Source: CAVRRZ01 sp963723745 (GTDB taxonomy: Bacteria; Actinomycetota; Actinomycetes; Mycobacteriales; Geodermatophilaceae). From it: a DNA stretch of 64,000 nucleotides. Positions 42,099-50,846 of this stretch are shown here, piece by piece. The notes below the pieces were generated by a model that did no database searches, was not told the origin of the DNA, and saw only the letters and a list, made by a program, of their open reading frames with translations. The DNA lies in the NCBI GenBank assembly GCA_963723745.1, contig CAVRRZ010000001.1:124001-188000 (forward strand), written 5' to 3'. How positions within the stretch are numbered: the stretch's first letter is position 1; each line of letters begins with the position of its first letter. A program made the translations under genes and the position numbers.

Positions 42099-43879
42099 GC
42101 CGCCCCTCCGACCTGCCGGAGCGGCCCGCGGGCCTGCCGGAGGGCCGGCAGCCGGCGGCCTGGGGCAGTGACGTCGTCGTCGACCTGCTCACCGCTCTCG
42201 ACGTGCCGTACGTGCCGCTCAACCCGGGATCGTCGTTCCGCGGCCTGCACGACTCGCTGGTCAACCACGGCGGCAACGTCGACCCGCAGATCCTGCTGTG
42301 CCTGCACGAGGAGGTCGCGGTCGCGCTCGCGCACGGGTGGGCCAAGGCCACCGGCCGGCTCGGCGTCGCGGCGATCCACGACCTCGTGGGGCTGCAGCAC
42401 GCCTCGATGGCCGTCTACGACGCGTTCTGCGACCGGACCCCGCTGCTCCTGCTCGGTGGCAGCGGCCCGGCCGACCCGGCGCAGCGCCGTCCGATCGACT
42501 GGATCCACTCGGCGACCACCCAGGCGCAGCTCGTCCGCGACTTCACCGTCTGGGACGCCGAGCCGATGACGCCCGCGGCCTTCGTCGCGGACGTCGCCCG
42601 GGCCCGGCAGCGCGCCCTGTCCGCGCCACAGGGGCCGGCCTACGTCAGCCTCGACGCCGGCGTCCAGGAGGCGAAGCTCGACAAGCCGGTGCCGCTGCCC
42701 GACCTCGACCGGCACGCCCCCGCACCGCCCATGGCGGCGCACCCCGAGTCGGTCGAGCGGGCGGTCGAGGCCCTGCTGGGCGCCCGCTACCCCGTGGTCG
42801 TCGCCGGCCGGGTCGGTCTGGACCCGCGGGGCACCGCGGTCGTGGGCGAGCTGGTCGAACTGCTCGGTGCGGCCTACCGCGACGACCGCAACCTCGTCGT
42901 CCTGCCCACGAAGCACCCGCAGAACTGCACCGGTGACAGCGGCCTCATGGCCGACGCCGACGTAGTGCTGGCCATCGACGTGGTCGACCTGAACGCGCTG
43001 CTGCGCCGGCGCGACCGCGGCCCCCGCGGGGCCCACGCCGGCGAGCAGCGGCAGGGCCCGCTGGTCATCGACCTCTCGCACGGCGACCTGGCCCAGCCGT
43101 CCTGGACCAACGCCTTCGGCAGTCCGCTGGCCCGCGACGTCCAGCTGCTCGCCGACCCGCTGACCGGGGTCGCCCAGCTCGTCGAGGCGCTGCGCGACCG
43201 GATCGACGGCGCGGCCGTCGAGGCCCGCCGCGCGCAGGTCCACGAGCGGGTGCGGACACTGCGCGAGAAGCAGGTCGCGGAGCTGCGGAGCCGCTGGGAC
43301 GACCGGATCATCTCCCCCGCCCGGCTGGTCGCCGAGACGTGGGCGGCGGTCCGCGACGTCGACCACCTGCTGTGCGTGCGCAACACCCGCACCTGGCCGG
43401 AGGGCGTGTGGGAGCTGCCGGGCGCCGGCAGCTACCTCGGTCACTCCGGCGGCGGCGGCGTCGGCTACGGGCCGGGTGCACTGGTCGGTGGGGCCCTCGC
43501 GGCCCGCGACCGCGGCCAGCTCGGCGTCGGCATCATCGGCGACGGCGACCTGCTGATGGCCTCGTCGGCCCTCTGGACGGCGGTGCACTACAGCATCCCG
43601 GCGCTGGTCGTGGTCAACGACAACTCCAGCTTCTACAACGACGAGCCGCACCAGGCCGAGGTGGCCGAGCACCGCGGCCGGCCCGCCGAGAACAGCTGGA
43701 TCGGCATGCGGATCGCCGACCCGCAGGTCGACATCGCAGGCCTGGCCCGCTCCTACGGGTGCTGGGCCGAGGGGCCGGTCACCGACCCCGACGACCTCGC
43801 CGGCGCACTCGCGCGCGGGGTCGAGGCGGCCACAGCCGGTGCGGTCGCCGTCGTCCACGTGCACACCTCTCCGAGATGA
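42095..43879 (+). CDS. ThDP-dependent enzyme A (benzoylformate decarboxylase/acetolactate synthase superfamily)
   Basis: A 594-residue three-domain ThDP enzyme. The Glu that activates ThDP is Glu72 in 'LHEEVAVALAHGWAKATG'. The diphosphate/Mg site is 'GDGDLL' followed by 'VVVNDNSSFYND'. It could decarboxylate a 2-oxo acid or form or break a C-C bond. GTG at 42095 overlaps the ATPase stop (GTGA). It is paralogous to 44543-46369, and the two may form a mixed oligomer or work on successive compounds. Confidence 0.82.
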   Translation: MSRPSDLPERPAGLPEGRQPAAWGSDVVVDLLTALDVPYVPLNPGSSFRGLHDSLVNHGGNVDPQILLCLHEEVAVALAHGWAKATGRLGVAAIHDLVGLQHASMAVYDAFCDRTPLLLLGGSGPADPAQRRPIDWIHSATTQAQLVRDFTVWDAEPMTPAAFVADVARARQRALSAPQGPAYVSLDAGVQEAKLDKPVPLPDLDRHAPAPPMAAHPESVERAVEALLGARYPVVVAGRVGLDPRGTAVVGELVELLGAAYRDDRNLVVLPTKHPQNCTGDSGLMADADVVLAIDVVDLNALLRRRDRGPRGAHAGEQRQGPLVIDLSHGDLAQPSWTNAFGSPLARDVQLLADPLTGVAQLVEALRDRIDGAAVEARRAQVHERVRTLREKQVAELRSRWDDRIISPARLVAETWAAVRDVDHLLCVRNTRTWPEGVWELPGAGSYLGHSGGGGVGYGPGALVGGALAARDRGQLGVGIIGDGDLLMASSALWTAVHYSIPALVVVNDNSSFYNDEPHQAEVAEHRGRPAENSWIGMRIADPQVDIAGLARSYGCWAEGPVTDPDDLAGALARGVEAATAGAVAVVHVHTSPR

Positions 43880-43886
43880 GGAAGCC

Positions 43887-44546
43887 TTGAGCGCTGCCGA
43901 CCCGACCCTGTTCCGTGGCCAGGAGGTGCTCGACCCGTCGCGCACCTTCCTGTGCGTGTTCGACATGCTCGAGAACTACCGGGAGGGCGCCGAGGCGGCG
44001 GGGGCGATCCCGCACGTCCGCAAGCTGGCCGACGAGTGCCGCGCGCGAGGCGTCGTCGTCGCGTGGGCGCGGGCCGACCACCGGGCCGACGGCCTGGACT
44101 TCGCCCGCGCACTGACCGACATGGACGGCAAGCACCGTGTCTTCGGTCCCGACCACCCGCGCCCGACCCGACCGCCGCACGGTCAGGGCGACCCGGGGTA
44201 CCGGACGCTGGCCGAGCTCGGGCAGCAGCCCGAGGACCTCGATGTCCCGAAGCACCGCTGGTCGGCACTGCACGCCACGTGCCTGTACCCGACGATGCGT
44301 TCCCGCGGGGCCGACACCCTGATCCTGGTCGGCGGCTCCACGCATGTCGGCGTGGCCTCGACCGCCTACGCGGCCCGCGACCTGGACCTGCAGGTCTTCG
44401 TCGTCCCCGAGGGGCTGACCGGACGGGACCCGCAGCGGACGTTCTTCGCGGAGGAGGTCTTCCCGCGGACGGCGCGGGTCCGGTCCACCGAGGAGATCAT
44501 CGCGGCCCTGGACCGCCACCCCTCCCGGGCCGGCAGCCTCTCGTGA
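43887..44546 (+). CDS. isochorismatase-fold hydrolase with Gly at the Cys position
   Basis: A 219-residue isochorismatase-fold protein. The catalytic Asp26 ('VFDMLEN') and Lys122 ('VPKHRW') are present. Where amidase members have Cys, it reads 'GGSTHVGVASTA', with Gly155, as in true isochorismatases (EntB, PhzD), which cleave vinyl ethers without a thiol. An amidase role is therefore unlikely. The TTG at 43887 is the start best placed after GAGGAAG. The gene overlaps the next ThDP gene (GTGA). Confidence 0.75.
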   Translation: MSAADPTLFRGQEVLDPSRTFLCVFDMLENYREGAEAAGAIPHVRKLADECRARGVVVAWARADHRADGLDFARALTDMDGKHRVFGPDHPRPTRPPHGQGDPGYRTLAELGQQPEDLDVPKHRWSALHATCLYPTMRSRGADTLILVGGSTHVGVASTAYAARDLDLQVFVVPEGLTGRDPQRTFFAEEVFPRTARVRSTEEIIAALDRHPSRAGSLS

Positions 44547-46369
44547 GCGAGCAGCCCGACGCGAGCGGGAAGCATCCCGCCTCGTACGAGAAGCATCACG
44601 TCCGGGGCGAGAACATGGCCCCCTACGACAAGCCCGAGTGGGGCTCGGACGTGATGGTCGACGTGCTGCGCGGGCTCGACCTGAGGTACGTCGCCCTCAA
44701 CCCGGGCTCCTCGTTCCGCGGCCTGCACGACTCGCTGGTCAACTACGGCGGCGACGACATCGAGATGATCGAGTGCCCGCACGAGAAGATCGCGGTGGCG
44801 CTCGCGCACGGGTACGCCAAGGCGACCGGGCGGCCGATGGGCGTCATCCTGCACGACCTGGTCGGGCTGCTGCAGGGCACGATGGGCGTGTACTACAGCT
44901 ACATCGACCGCACCCCGGTGATCGTGCTGGGCGGCTCCGGGCCGGCCGAGCACGACCGGCGCCGGCCGAACATCGACTGGATCCACGCGGCGAACGTGCA
45001 GGGCGAGGCTGTGCGGGCCTACACCAAGTGGGACCACGAGCCGCGCAGCCTGGCCTCGGTGCAGACGGTGCTCGCCCGCGCGTACCGGATCGCGATGGAG
45101 GAGCCCCGCGGCCCGGTCTACGTCGCCCTGGACGCCGGGTTGCAGGAGTCGCCCGTCGACGCCCCGGTCGACCTCACCGACCTGCCCCGCCTGGCCGCGA
45201 TCCCCTCGAAGCTCGCCCCGGAGCCCACGGCGCTGCGGCAGCTGGCCGAGAAGCTCTGCGCGGCGAAGCGGCCGGTCATCGTGCCCTCCTACGCGGGCCG
45301 GGACCCGCAGAGCTTCCACACACTCGTCGAGCTGGCCGAGACCGTCGGCATCGGCGTGGTCGAGACGCACTGGCGGCTGAACTTCCCGAACCGGCACCCG
45401 CTCAACGTCACCGGCAGCACCGTCCTCGAGGACGCCGACTGCGTCCTGTTCGTCGACGTCAAGGACATGGGCAAGCCGACCCAGAAGCTGGACTCGGTCA
45501 CCCGCAGCATCCAGTCCAAGCTCGCGCCGGGCACGACCGTGCTCGACATCGGCTTCAACGACGTCGGCATCTCCTCGTGGAGCGAGGACTACGCCGAGCT
45601 GCTGCCCACCGACCTGCAGGTCACCGCCGACACCGCGGTGGCCCTGCCCCTGTTGCTCGAGGAGTGCCGCCGGCTGGTCGGGGCCGACGACGACTCCCGG
45701 GCCGCCGAGCGTCAGCAGTGGCGGGACGACCTGTCCCGCCGGCACGACGAGACCTGGGCCGGCTGGCGCGCGAAGGCCGACGCCAAGCGCGACGAGGTGC
45801 CCGTCGCGACCTCCCGGCTGGCCTCGGACGTGTGGGAGGTCGTCAAGGAGCACGACTGGGTGCTCACCGCCGGCACCGCCGCCGAGTGGGCGCTGCGCAC
45901 CTGGGACTTCGACGCCCCTCACCGGCATCCCGGCCGTCAGCTGGGCACCGCCACCCAGATCGGCATCTCGCTCGGCGTCGCCCTGGCGTACAAGGGCTCG
46001 GGCAAGCTGGTCGTCGACCTGCAGCCCGACGGCGACCTGATGTTCGACGCCGGCGCCCTGTGGGTGGCCAGCCGCTACGAGCTGCCGCTGCTGGTCGTCA
46101 TGTTCAACAACCGGGCGTACTACAACGACTGGGAGCACCAGGAGCGGCTGGCCCGCCAGCGGGGCACCCCGGTCGCCCGCGCGCACATCGGCATGGCGAT
46201 CGACACCCCGGCGCCGGACTTCGCGGCCCTGGCTACGTCGTTCGGCTGGTGGGCCGAGGGGCCGATCGAGAACCCCGACGACGTCCAGGACGCCGTCCGT
46301 CGCGCCGCCGAGCACGTCCAGCGCACCGGCCTGCCGGCGCTCGTCGACGTGGTCTGCCAGCCCAAGTAG
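44543..46369 (+). CDS. ThDP-dependent enzyme B
   Basis: A 608-residue paralogue of the protein at 42095. The ThDP-activating Glu81 is in 'PHEKIAVALAHGYAKATG'. The Mg/diphosphate motif is 'PDGDLMFDAGAL' with 'MFNNRAYYND', so the usual first Gly is Pro. The first 30 residues are a charged extension. Both share 'LNPGSSFRGLHDSLVN' near the N-terminus. It probably acts on a related 2-oxo acid or as the partner subunit of enzyme A. A 57-base gap separates it from the second bicupin gene. Confidence 0.82.
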   Translation: MSEQPDASGKHPASYEKHHVRGENMAPYDKPEWGSDVMVDVLRGLDLRYVALNPGSSFRGLHDSLVNYGGDDIEMIECPHEKIAVALAHGYAKATGRPMGVILHDLVGLLQGTMGVYYSYIDRTPVIVLGGSGPAEHDRRRPNIDWIHAANVQGEAVRAYTKWDHEPRSLASVQTVLARAYRIAMEEPRGPVYVALDAGLQESPVDAPVDLTDLPRLAAIPSKLAPEPTALRQLAEKLCAAKRPVIVPSYAGRDPQSFHTLVELAETVGIGVVETHWRLNFPNRHPLNVTGSTVLEDADCVLFVDVKDMGKPTQKLDSVTRSIQSKLAPGTTVLDIGFNDVGISSWSEDYAELLPTDLQVTADTAVALPLLLEECRRLVGADDDSRAAERQQWRDDLSRRHDETWAGWRAKADAKRDEVPVATSRLASDVWEVVKEHDWVLTAGTAAEWALRTWDFDAPHRHPGRQLGTATQIGISLGVALAYKGSGKLVVDLQPDGDLMFDAGALWVASRYELPLLVVMFNNRAYYNDWEHQERLARQRGTPVARAHIGMAIDTPAPDFAALATSFGWWAEGPIENPDDVQDAVRRAAEHVQRTGLPALVDVVCQPK

Positions 46370-46426
46370 CCGACCCGCCCCCCGAGATGGTCGTTCCTCC
46401 AGAGCCCGGACGAGGTCGATGAGACG

Positions 46427-47500
46427 ATGAGCACGAGGACCGCGACGTCGGTCACCCACTACCACGTACAGAAGCGCCGCCGGGAGAAGTTCCTGGAGGA
46501 CTGGCGGAGCAACTGGCGCACGGTCGTCGCGGTCAAGGACGTCGCCCTTGAGCAGACACCTCGCGGGTCCCGGGTGGGGGTCTACGTCGGTGCGGACGGG
46601 GACCGCCAGACGCGCACCGTGGACGCCCTGGTGCACGAGATCGACCCGGGCACCACGACAACGACGCACCGCCATTCCTGGGACGCGGCGGTCCTGGTCG
46701 TCGGTGGGCAGGGCTGGTTCGAGATCGGCGAGGAGCGCGTGGACGTCGCCCCCGGCGACGCGGTGCTCCTGCCCTCGTGGGCCTGGCACCGCACCGGGGT
46801 GGACGGCGGTGCGGACGCGCCGCTGCGCTACATGAGCTTCTCCAGCGAACCGACGTTCGAGACGCTGCGCCAGTCGGTCCTCGAGGACGCCGGGCAGGTC
46901 GCGGCCGCCGGCCTCCCCGCCCGGCCGCCCTACTCCCCCGGCGTCCCGGGGGACGACCCCTACACCCGCCGCCTGCGCCGAGTGGCGCGCCAGCAGCAGG
47001 ACGGTCGCGCGAGCCGTCTGCACACCAGCTTCGACTCCCTGGAGCTGCTGAACACTCCCCGGGGAACCCGGACCACCTTCTTGCTCGACAAGGCCATCGG
47101 CTACCGGACCACAGGCATCACCATGGCCATGCTGGAGTTCGGACCCGGCCGCGGGCAGTCCATGCACCGCCACCCCGGCGAGGCCTGGCTGTACGTGATC
47201 GAGGGGAGGGGCCACTCGTACTTCGGCAGCGAACCGGAGGGCGGTGAGTTCCACGAGTGGAAGAAGGGCGACCTGGTCGTCGTCGACCACTTCCTGTGGC
47301 ACCAGCACTTCAACGACGACCCGGACAACACCGCGAAGCTCGTGCGCGTCCACATCCTCGACAACTTGCTCGAGACGATGCGCGTGCTGTGCGACCCGCT
47401 GGTCCTGCTGGAGGAGCCGCCCGACCACATCCGCGACGAACAGGCCGGCGACCCCTCCACTATCCAGTGGCCTGCGGTGGAGCGCCCGACCTGGCCCTGA
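46427..47500 (+). CDS. bicupin protein B, paralogue of protein A
   Basis: A 357-residue bicupin like the one at 40098, with both metal sites complete ('HRHSWDAA', 'WAWHRT', 'HRHPGEAW', 'LWHQHF'). The sequence before both starts is similar too (GAGGTCGATG), so the duplication included the leader. It closes the six-gene operon. Differences cluster in the linker between the two barrels, around residues 150-200. Confidence 0.8.
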   Translation: MSTRTATSVTHYHVQKRRREKFLEDWRSNWRTVVAVKDVALEQTPRGSRVGVYVGADGDRQTRTVDALVHEIDPGTTTTTHRHSWDAAVLVVGGQGWFEIGEERVDVAPGDAVLLPSWAWHRTGVDGGADAPLRYMSFSSEPTFETLRQSVLEDAGQVAAAGLPARPPYSPGVPGDDPYTRRLRRVARQQQDGRASRLHTSFDSLELLNTPRGTRTTFLLDKAIGYRTTGITMAMLEFGPGRGQSMHRHPGEAWLYVIEGRGHSYFGSEPEGGEFHEWKKGDLVVVDHFLWHQHFNDDPDNTAKLVRVHILDNLLETMRVLCDPLVLLEEPPDHIRDEQAGDPSTIQWPAVERPTWP

Positions 47501-47609
47501 GGGCGGACACGCGACGGCACGACGCCGTCCAGCGGCGCGTGGGCCGAGGCGCGACCTCGGCAGACCGGCCGACGCCCCTCCATCCCCGAGAAGAGACCCG
47601 CCCCAACCG

Positions 47610-48059
47610 ACGTCTACGATGGCGGTTCGCGGCGAGTGCAGCGCTGCCACCCCGCAGGCCCACGGTGAACGCCGATCTCGGCGCCTATGTGCCGCCGCAG
47701 CCCGGGACGCCGTTCTCGGCCGGCCCGGCGCCCGATCTCGCCGAGCGCCGGCAGTTCGTCGTCCGCACGTGGGATGACCAGCTTCTCGCAGGCCTCGCAG
47801 GCCAGGCCGCGCTCGGCACAGACGGCCTCGAGCCGGCGCCTTCCGCGGCTGCACAGCTCGGCCTTCAGCGGCCCCGCGGGTAGCAGAGGTCGGCGTGGAC
47901 GGCGCCCCTGTGGTGGCCGGTCCGGTGGACGACGACGTCGGCTTCCTTGTCGACGACGGAGACCGTCTCGACGGGGCGTGGCTCGGCGAGCCGGCGGGCG
48001 ACGGCCAGGCCGACGCTGATCGCGCCGACCAGGCCGATCCGGAACATGTCGCCGCTCAT
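47610..48059 (-). pseudogene. lhgO: remnant of L-2-hydroxyglutarate oxidase LhgO
   Basis: The N-terminal 150 codons of an LhgO-like FAD enzyme can be traced through at least three frames: 'FRIGLVGAISVGLAVARRLA', 'VVDKEADVVVHRTGHH', 'PLKAELCSRGRRRLEAVCAE', 'EKLVIPRADDELP' and 'VAALHSPRTAIVD'. The GxGxxG loop has decayed (GAISVG), the frame is broken and the last 250 or so residues are missing. This is real decay, unlike the one-base lesions at 26-29 kb. Confidence 0.7.
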
Positions 48060-48075
48060 CGCCCGTCCCGCCCAC

Positions 48076-48104
48076 GTTGTTGATCAGGTGACCTGATCAA
48101 CAAC
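48076..48104. terminator. perfect 29-base palindrome at the end of the cupin gene
   Basis: Arms GTTGTTGATCAGGT (48076-48089) and its complement (48091-48104) meet around one base, adjoining the stop codon at 48105. It is AT-richer than its surroundings. It may terminate the operon, or be an operator or insertion scar. Confidence 0.55.
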
Positions 48105-48563
48105 TCATTCGCCGAACGTCGCGCCCGAGTACTGCGGAGGGATCGCCTTGTTGCGAGGGTCCTTGCCGGCAAGGGGCAGGCCGTCGATGCCGACGCGCGG
48201 CTCGGTGGTTCCCTCCGGTGGCTCGACGTCGGCGCCGAACCGCAGCAGCACCAGGTTCGTGTCGCCGGTGGACTGGAACCGGTAGAACGCGCCCGCCGGG
48301 ATCATGATCCCCTCGTACTTGCCGACGACGGTCGTCTGCTCGTCCGGGCCGTAGAACGTGGCCTCGCCGTCGAGGATGAAGAAGGTGTGGTCCTCGTCCA
48401 GGTGGGTGTGCAGGGCGTTCTCGCCGCCCTCGGCGTACACCTTGGCGCGCACCTCGACGGTGTCGGTGGTGGCGAGCACCTGATTGGTGCGTCCGCTGGT
48501 CAGCAGCGGCACCTTCATGCTGTAGGTGGTGACCTTCGCGGTGGGCTTCTCGGTCGTCGTCAT
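48105..48563 (-). CDS. single-domain cupin protein
   Basis: A 152-residue cupin. The metal motif is 'HTHLDEDHTFFILDGEATFYG', with the second His near 'MIPAGAFYRF' replaced by Tyr, so metal binding may be weak. It may be a small oxygenase or isomerase, or a sensor. The ATG at 48563 has an AGGAGA ribosome site. It is the last gene of the minus-strand ABC operon. Confidence 0.7.
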   Translation of the reverse strand: MTTTEKPTAKVTTYSMKVPLLTSGRTNQVLATTDTVEVRAKVYAEGGENALHTHLDEDHTFFILDGEATFYGPDEQTTVVGKYEGIMIPAGAFYRFQSTGDTNLVLLRFGADVEPPEGTTEPRVGIDGLPLAGKDPRNKAIPPQYSGATFGE

Positions 48564-48595
48564 AGGGATATCTCCTGTTCTCTCCGGGGTCGGGG

Positions 48596-49567
48596 TCAGT
48601 AGGTGGAGGGCACGCCGGGGGTGCGCCACGGCGCGTCCACAGCCATCGAGAGGTGACCGAACAGCCGGACGAGCCTGTCCCGCAGGTCGGCCGGGAGCGG
48701 CCCGGCGCTGAGCGCGCGCACGTTCTCCTCCAGATGCGCCGGGTTGCCCGTTCCGACGAGCACGACGTGCACGCCCGATTCGTGCGCCACGAACCGGTAG
48801 GACGCCTCGGTGGTGGACGAGACGCCGCCCTCCGTCAGGAAGCTCAGCGGGTCCGCCGGATCCACCTCGTCCCGGCCGATGACGCCCTCGTCCACGAGCC
48901 GACCGATCTCCTCGGCCAACTGCTCAGGCCGGCTGAAGTAGCTGCGCGCCGAGGCCATGATCTCGACGGCCACGTCGTTGGCGATCGTCGTCGGGAACAG
49001 CACGTCGCGCGCCGACTGGTTGAAGAACGTGAAGCCGGTCATGATCACGTCCCAGCAGTCGTCCTCGAGCGCGCGGGCGAGCATGCCGTGCCGGGCATCG
49101 GTGCCGGTGCTCTCCGAGATGCCCAGCGCGCGGATCTTCCCCTCGTCCTTGAGCCGAAGGAGCTCGGGGACGATCTCGGCGACGCTGTACTCGTAGTCGT
49201 CGGCCCACACGCGGTGCAGATGGTAGACGTCGAGCACATCGGTACGGAGCCTGCGCAGCGACGCCTCCAGCTCACCCCGCACCTCCCCGGCCGTCACCAG
49301 CGTGCCGTCGTTGCGGCGCGGCAGCATCTTCGAGGAGATGACAACGTCGTCCCGGCAGCGCTGGAGGGCGCGGCCGACCACGTCCTCGGTGCCGTAGTTC
49401 GCGGCGGTGTCGAAGTAGTTGACGCCGAGTTCGACGGCCCGGTGCACCACGGCGATGGCCTGCTCCTCGGTGTTGCCCTTCTTCAGGCCGAGCCGGCTCT
49501 CGCCGCCTGCGCCGAGGCCGCAGACGCTGACGCGCAGGCCGGTACGGCCCAGAATTCGGTAGTCCAT
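48596..49567 (-). CDS. aldo/keto reductase
   Basis: A 323-residue (alpha/beta)8 NADPH reductase. The catalytic residues are in 'YFDTAANYG' (Asp, Tyr), 'ISSKML' (Lys) and 'VYHLHRVW' (His). The N-terminus 'RILGRTGLRVSVCGLGAGG' is typical. It reduces an aldehyde or ketone. It follows the binding-protein gene by 57 bases. Confidence 0.82.
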   Translation of the reverse strand: MDYRILGRTGLRVSVCGLGAGGESRLGLKKGNTEEQAIAVVHRAVELGVNYFDTAANYGTEDVVGRALQRCRDDVVISSKMLPRRNDGTLVTAGEVRGELEASLRRLRTDVLDVYHLHRVWADDYEYSVAEIVPELLRLKDEGKIRALGISESTGTDARHGMLARALEDDCWDVIMTGFTFFNQSARDVLFPTTIANDVAVEIMASARSYFSRPEQLAEEIGRLVDEGVIGRDEVDPADPLSFLTEGGVSSTTEASYRFVAHESGVHVVLVGTGNPAHLEENVRALSAGPLPADLRDRLVRLFGHLSMAVDAPWRTPGVPSTY

Positions 49568-49624
49568 CGGCTGAGCGGTTCCTCCAGAGACGTCAGGGCA
49601 GGGACGGCGGGCGGGCGCCCGCCG

Positions 49625-50767
49625 TCAGTCGAGGGCCTGGCCGTTGGCGACGACGTCCTCGTAGGCCTTGTCCCACGTCCCCTGATCCTCGAGCAGCTTG
49701 TCCACCGGAGCCGGGTAGACGTCGTAGTCGGCCAGGGGGTCCGCAGCGCCCGTGACCGAACCGATGCGCAGGTCCTCGCGGATGATGTCCTGCCCGCCGG
49801 TCAGCACGAAGTCGACGAACAGTGTCGCCGCGCACGGGTTGGCCGCCGTCTTCAGCAGGGCGATGCCGTTCGGGCGCAGCACGATCGGCTGAACGGGCTC
49901 GCCGTTCTCGGGGATCCACGCCACCGGGGCGCCGCCCCGCGCGGCCTTGTCGACGGTGTGGCTGTACATCGAGACCCCGACGTCGAACTGGCCGGCCGAG
50001 AGCAGCTCACCCTGGACGGTGTGCCCCTTCACTACCTGGGAGTTCGACGCCAGGCGCGTCATGAGTTCGGTGTACTCCTCCTCGGTCCAGCCCTGCTCCT
50101 CGACGTAGTAGTCGTGCAGCGCGGCGAACCAGTCGACGTCCCCGAGCTCCATCGAGATGCGGCCCTTCCACTGCGGCTCGGCGAGGTCCTCGAACGTCGT
50201 GGGCACCTCGTCGGGGGATACCCCGTTGGTGTTCCAGCCGACGACGAACGCGTTGAACCGGGTGGCCGTCCAGTTCTCCGACTGCTTGCCCTCCTCGCGG
50301 ACGGCGTCCCGCAGCTCGCTCTCGTACGGGTGGAGGAGGCCCTCCTGCTCGGCGGCGCCGAGCTCCAGGGCATCGATCTCCAGGATGTCGGCGCCGTAGT
50401 AGCCGGCCGCGTCCTCCTGCACCAGGCGCTGGAGAACTGTTTCCCCGGTGGCGCGGTAGACGTTGACGTCGAGGTCGTACTCGTCGGTGAAGCCGTCGAC
50501 GAGGGCCTCCATGTCGGAGTTGGAGGTGTAGACGTTGAGCTGCCCCTCCTCCTCGGCGCAGGCAACCAGCTCGTCGGTGCGCTCCTGGCCCGACATGCCG
50601 TTGAACCGGTCGTAGGCCTCCTTCGCCGCCACGGCGAGGTCGGAGTCCTCCCGGCCGTCCCCACCCCCACCGTCCCCGCTGCCGGACGACGTCGGCGCAC
50701 CACCGCAGGCGGCCAGCACGCTGACGGCTGCGAGGGCGGTGAGCGGGGTGCGGAGTCGGATCTGCAC
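49625..50767 (-). CDS. ABC substrate-binding lipoprotein 1
   Basis: A 380-residue lipoprotein with lipobox 'LAACGG', a Gly/Ser/Asp linker and an FbpA/SBP_bac_8-type binding fold ('QLNVYTSNSDMEALVDGF', 'ETVLQRLVQED'). It is a close paralogue of 56390-57529 over its full length. Start is GTG 50767 after a GGAGG site. Likely an alternative receptor for the permease at 53348, with a somewhat different ligand. Confidence 0.82.
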   Translation of the reverse strand: MQIRLRTPLTALAAVSVLAACGGAPTSSGSGDGGGGDGREDSDLAVAAKEAYDRFNGMSGQERTDELVACAEEEGQLNVYTSNSDMEALVDGFTDEYDLDVNVYRATGETVLQRLVQEDAAGYYGADILEIDALELGAAEQEGLLHPYESELRDAVREEGKQSENWTATRFNAFVVGWNTNGVSPDEVPTTFEDLAEPQWKGRISMELGDVDWFAALHDYYVEEQGWTEEEYTELMTRLASNSQVVKGHTVQGELLSAGQFDVGVSMYSHTVDKAARGGAPVAWIPENGEPVQPIVLRPNGIALLKTAANPCAATLFVDFVLTGGQDIIREDLRIGSVTGAADPLADYDVYPAPVDKLLEDQGTWDKAYEDVVANGQALD

Positions 50768-50846
50768 GGGTGCCTCCTGGGCTGGGGGTGGTGGACGTGG
50801 TCCCGGAGGCGACGCCTCGCGTCGAGGCACCCCACGGGGCCGGAGC

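Noticed and set aside
44366..47854. A 1162-codon minus-strand open frame opposite the ThDP enzyme and bicupin genes
   Set aside because: Shadow of the plus-strand genes. Only its first 20 or so codons carry a real signal, the end of the lhgO remnant ('VAALHSPRTAIVD').
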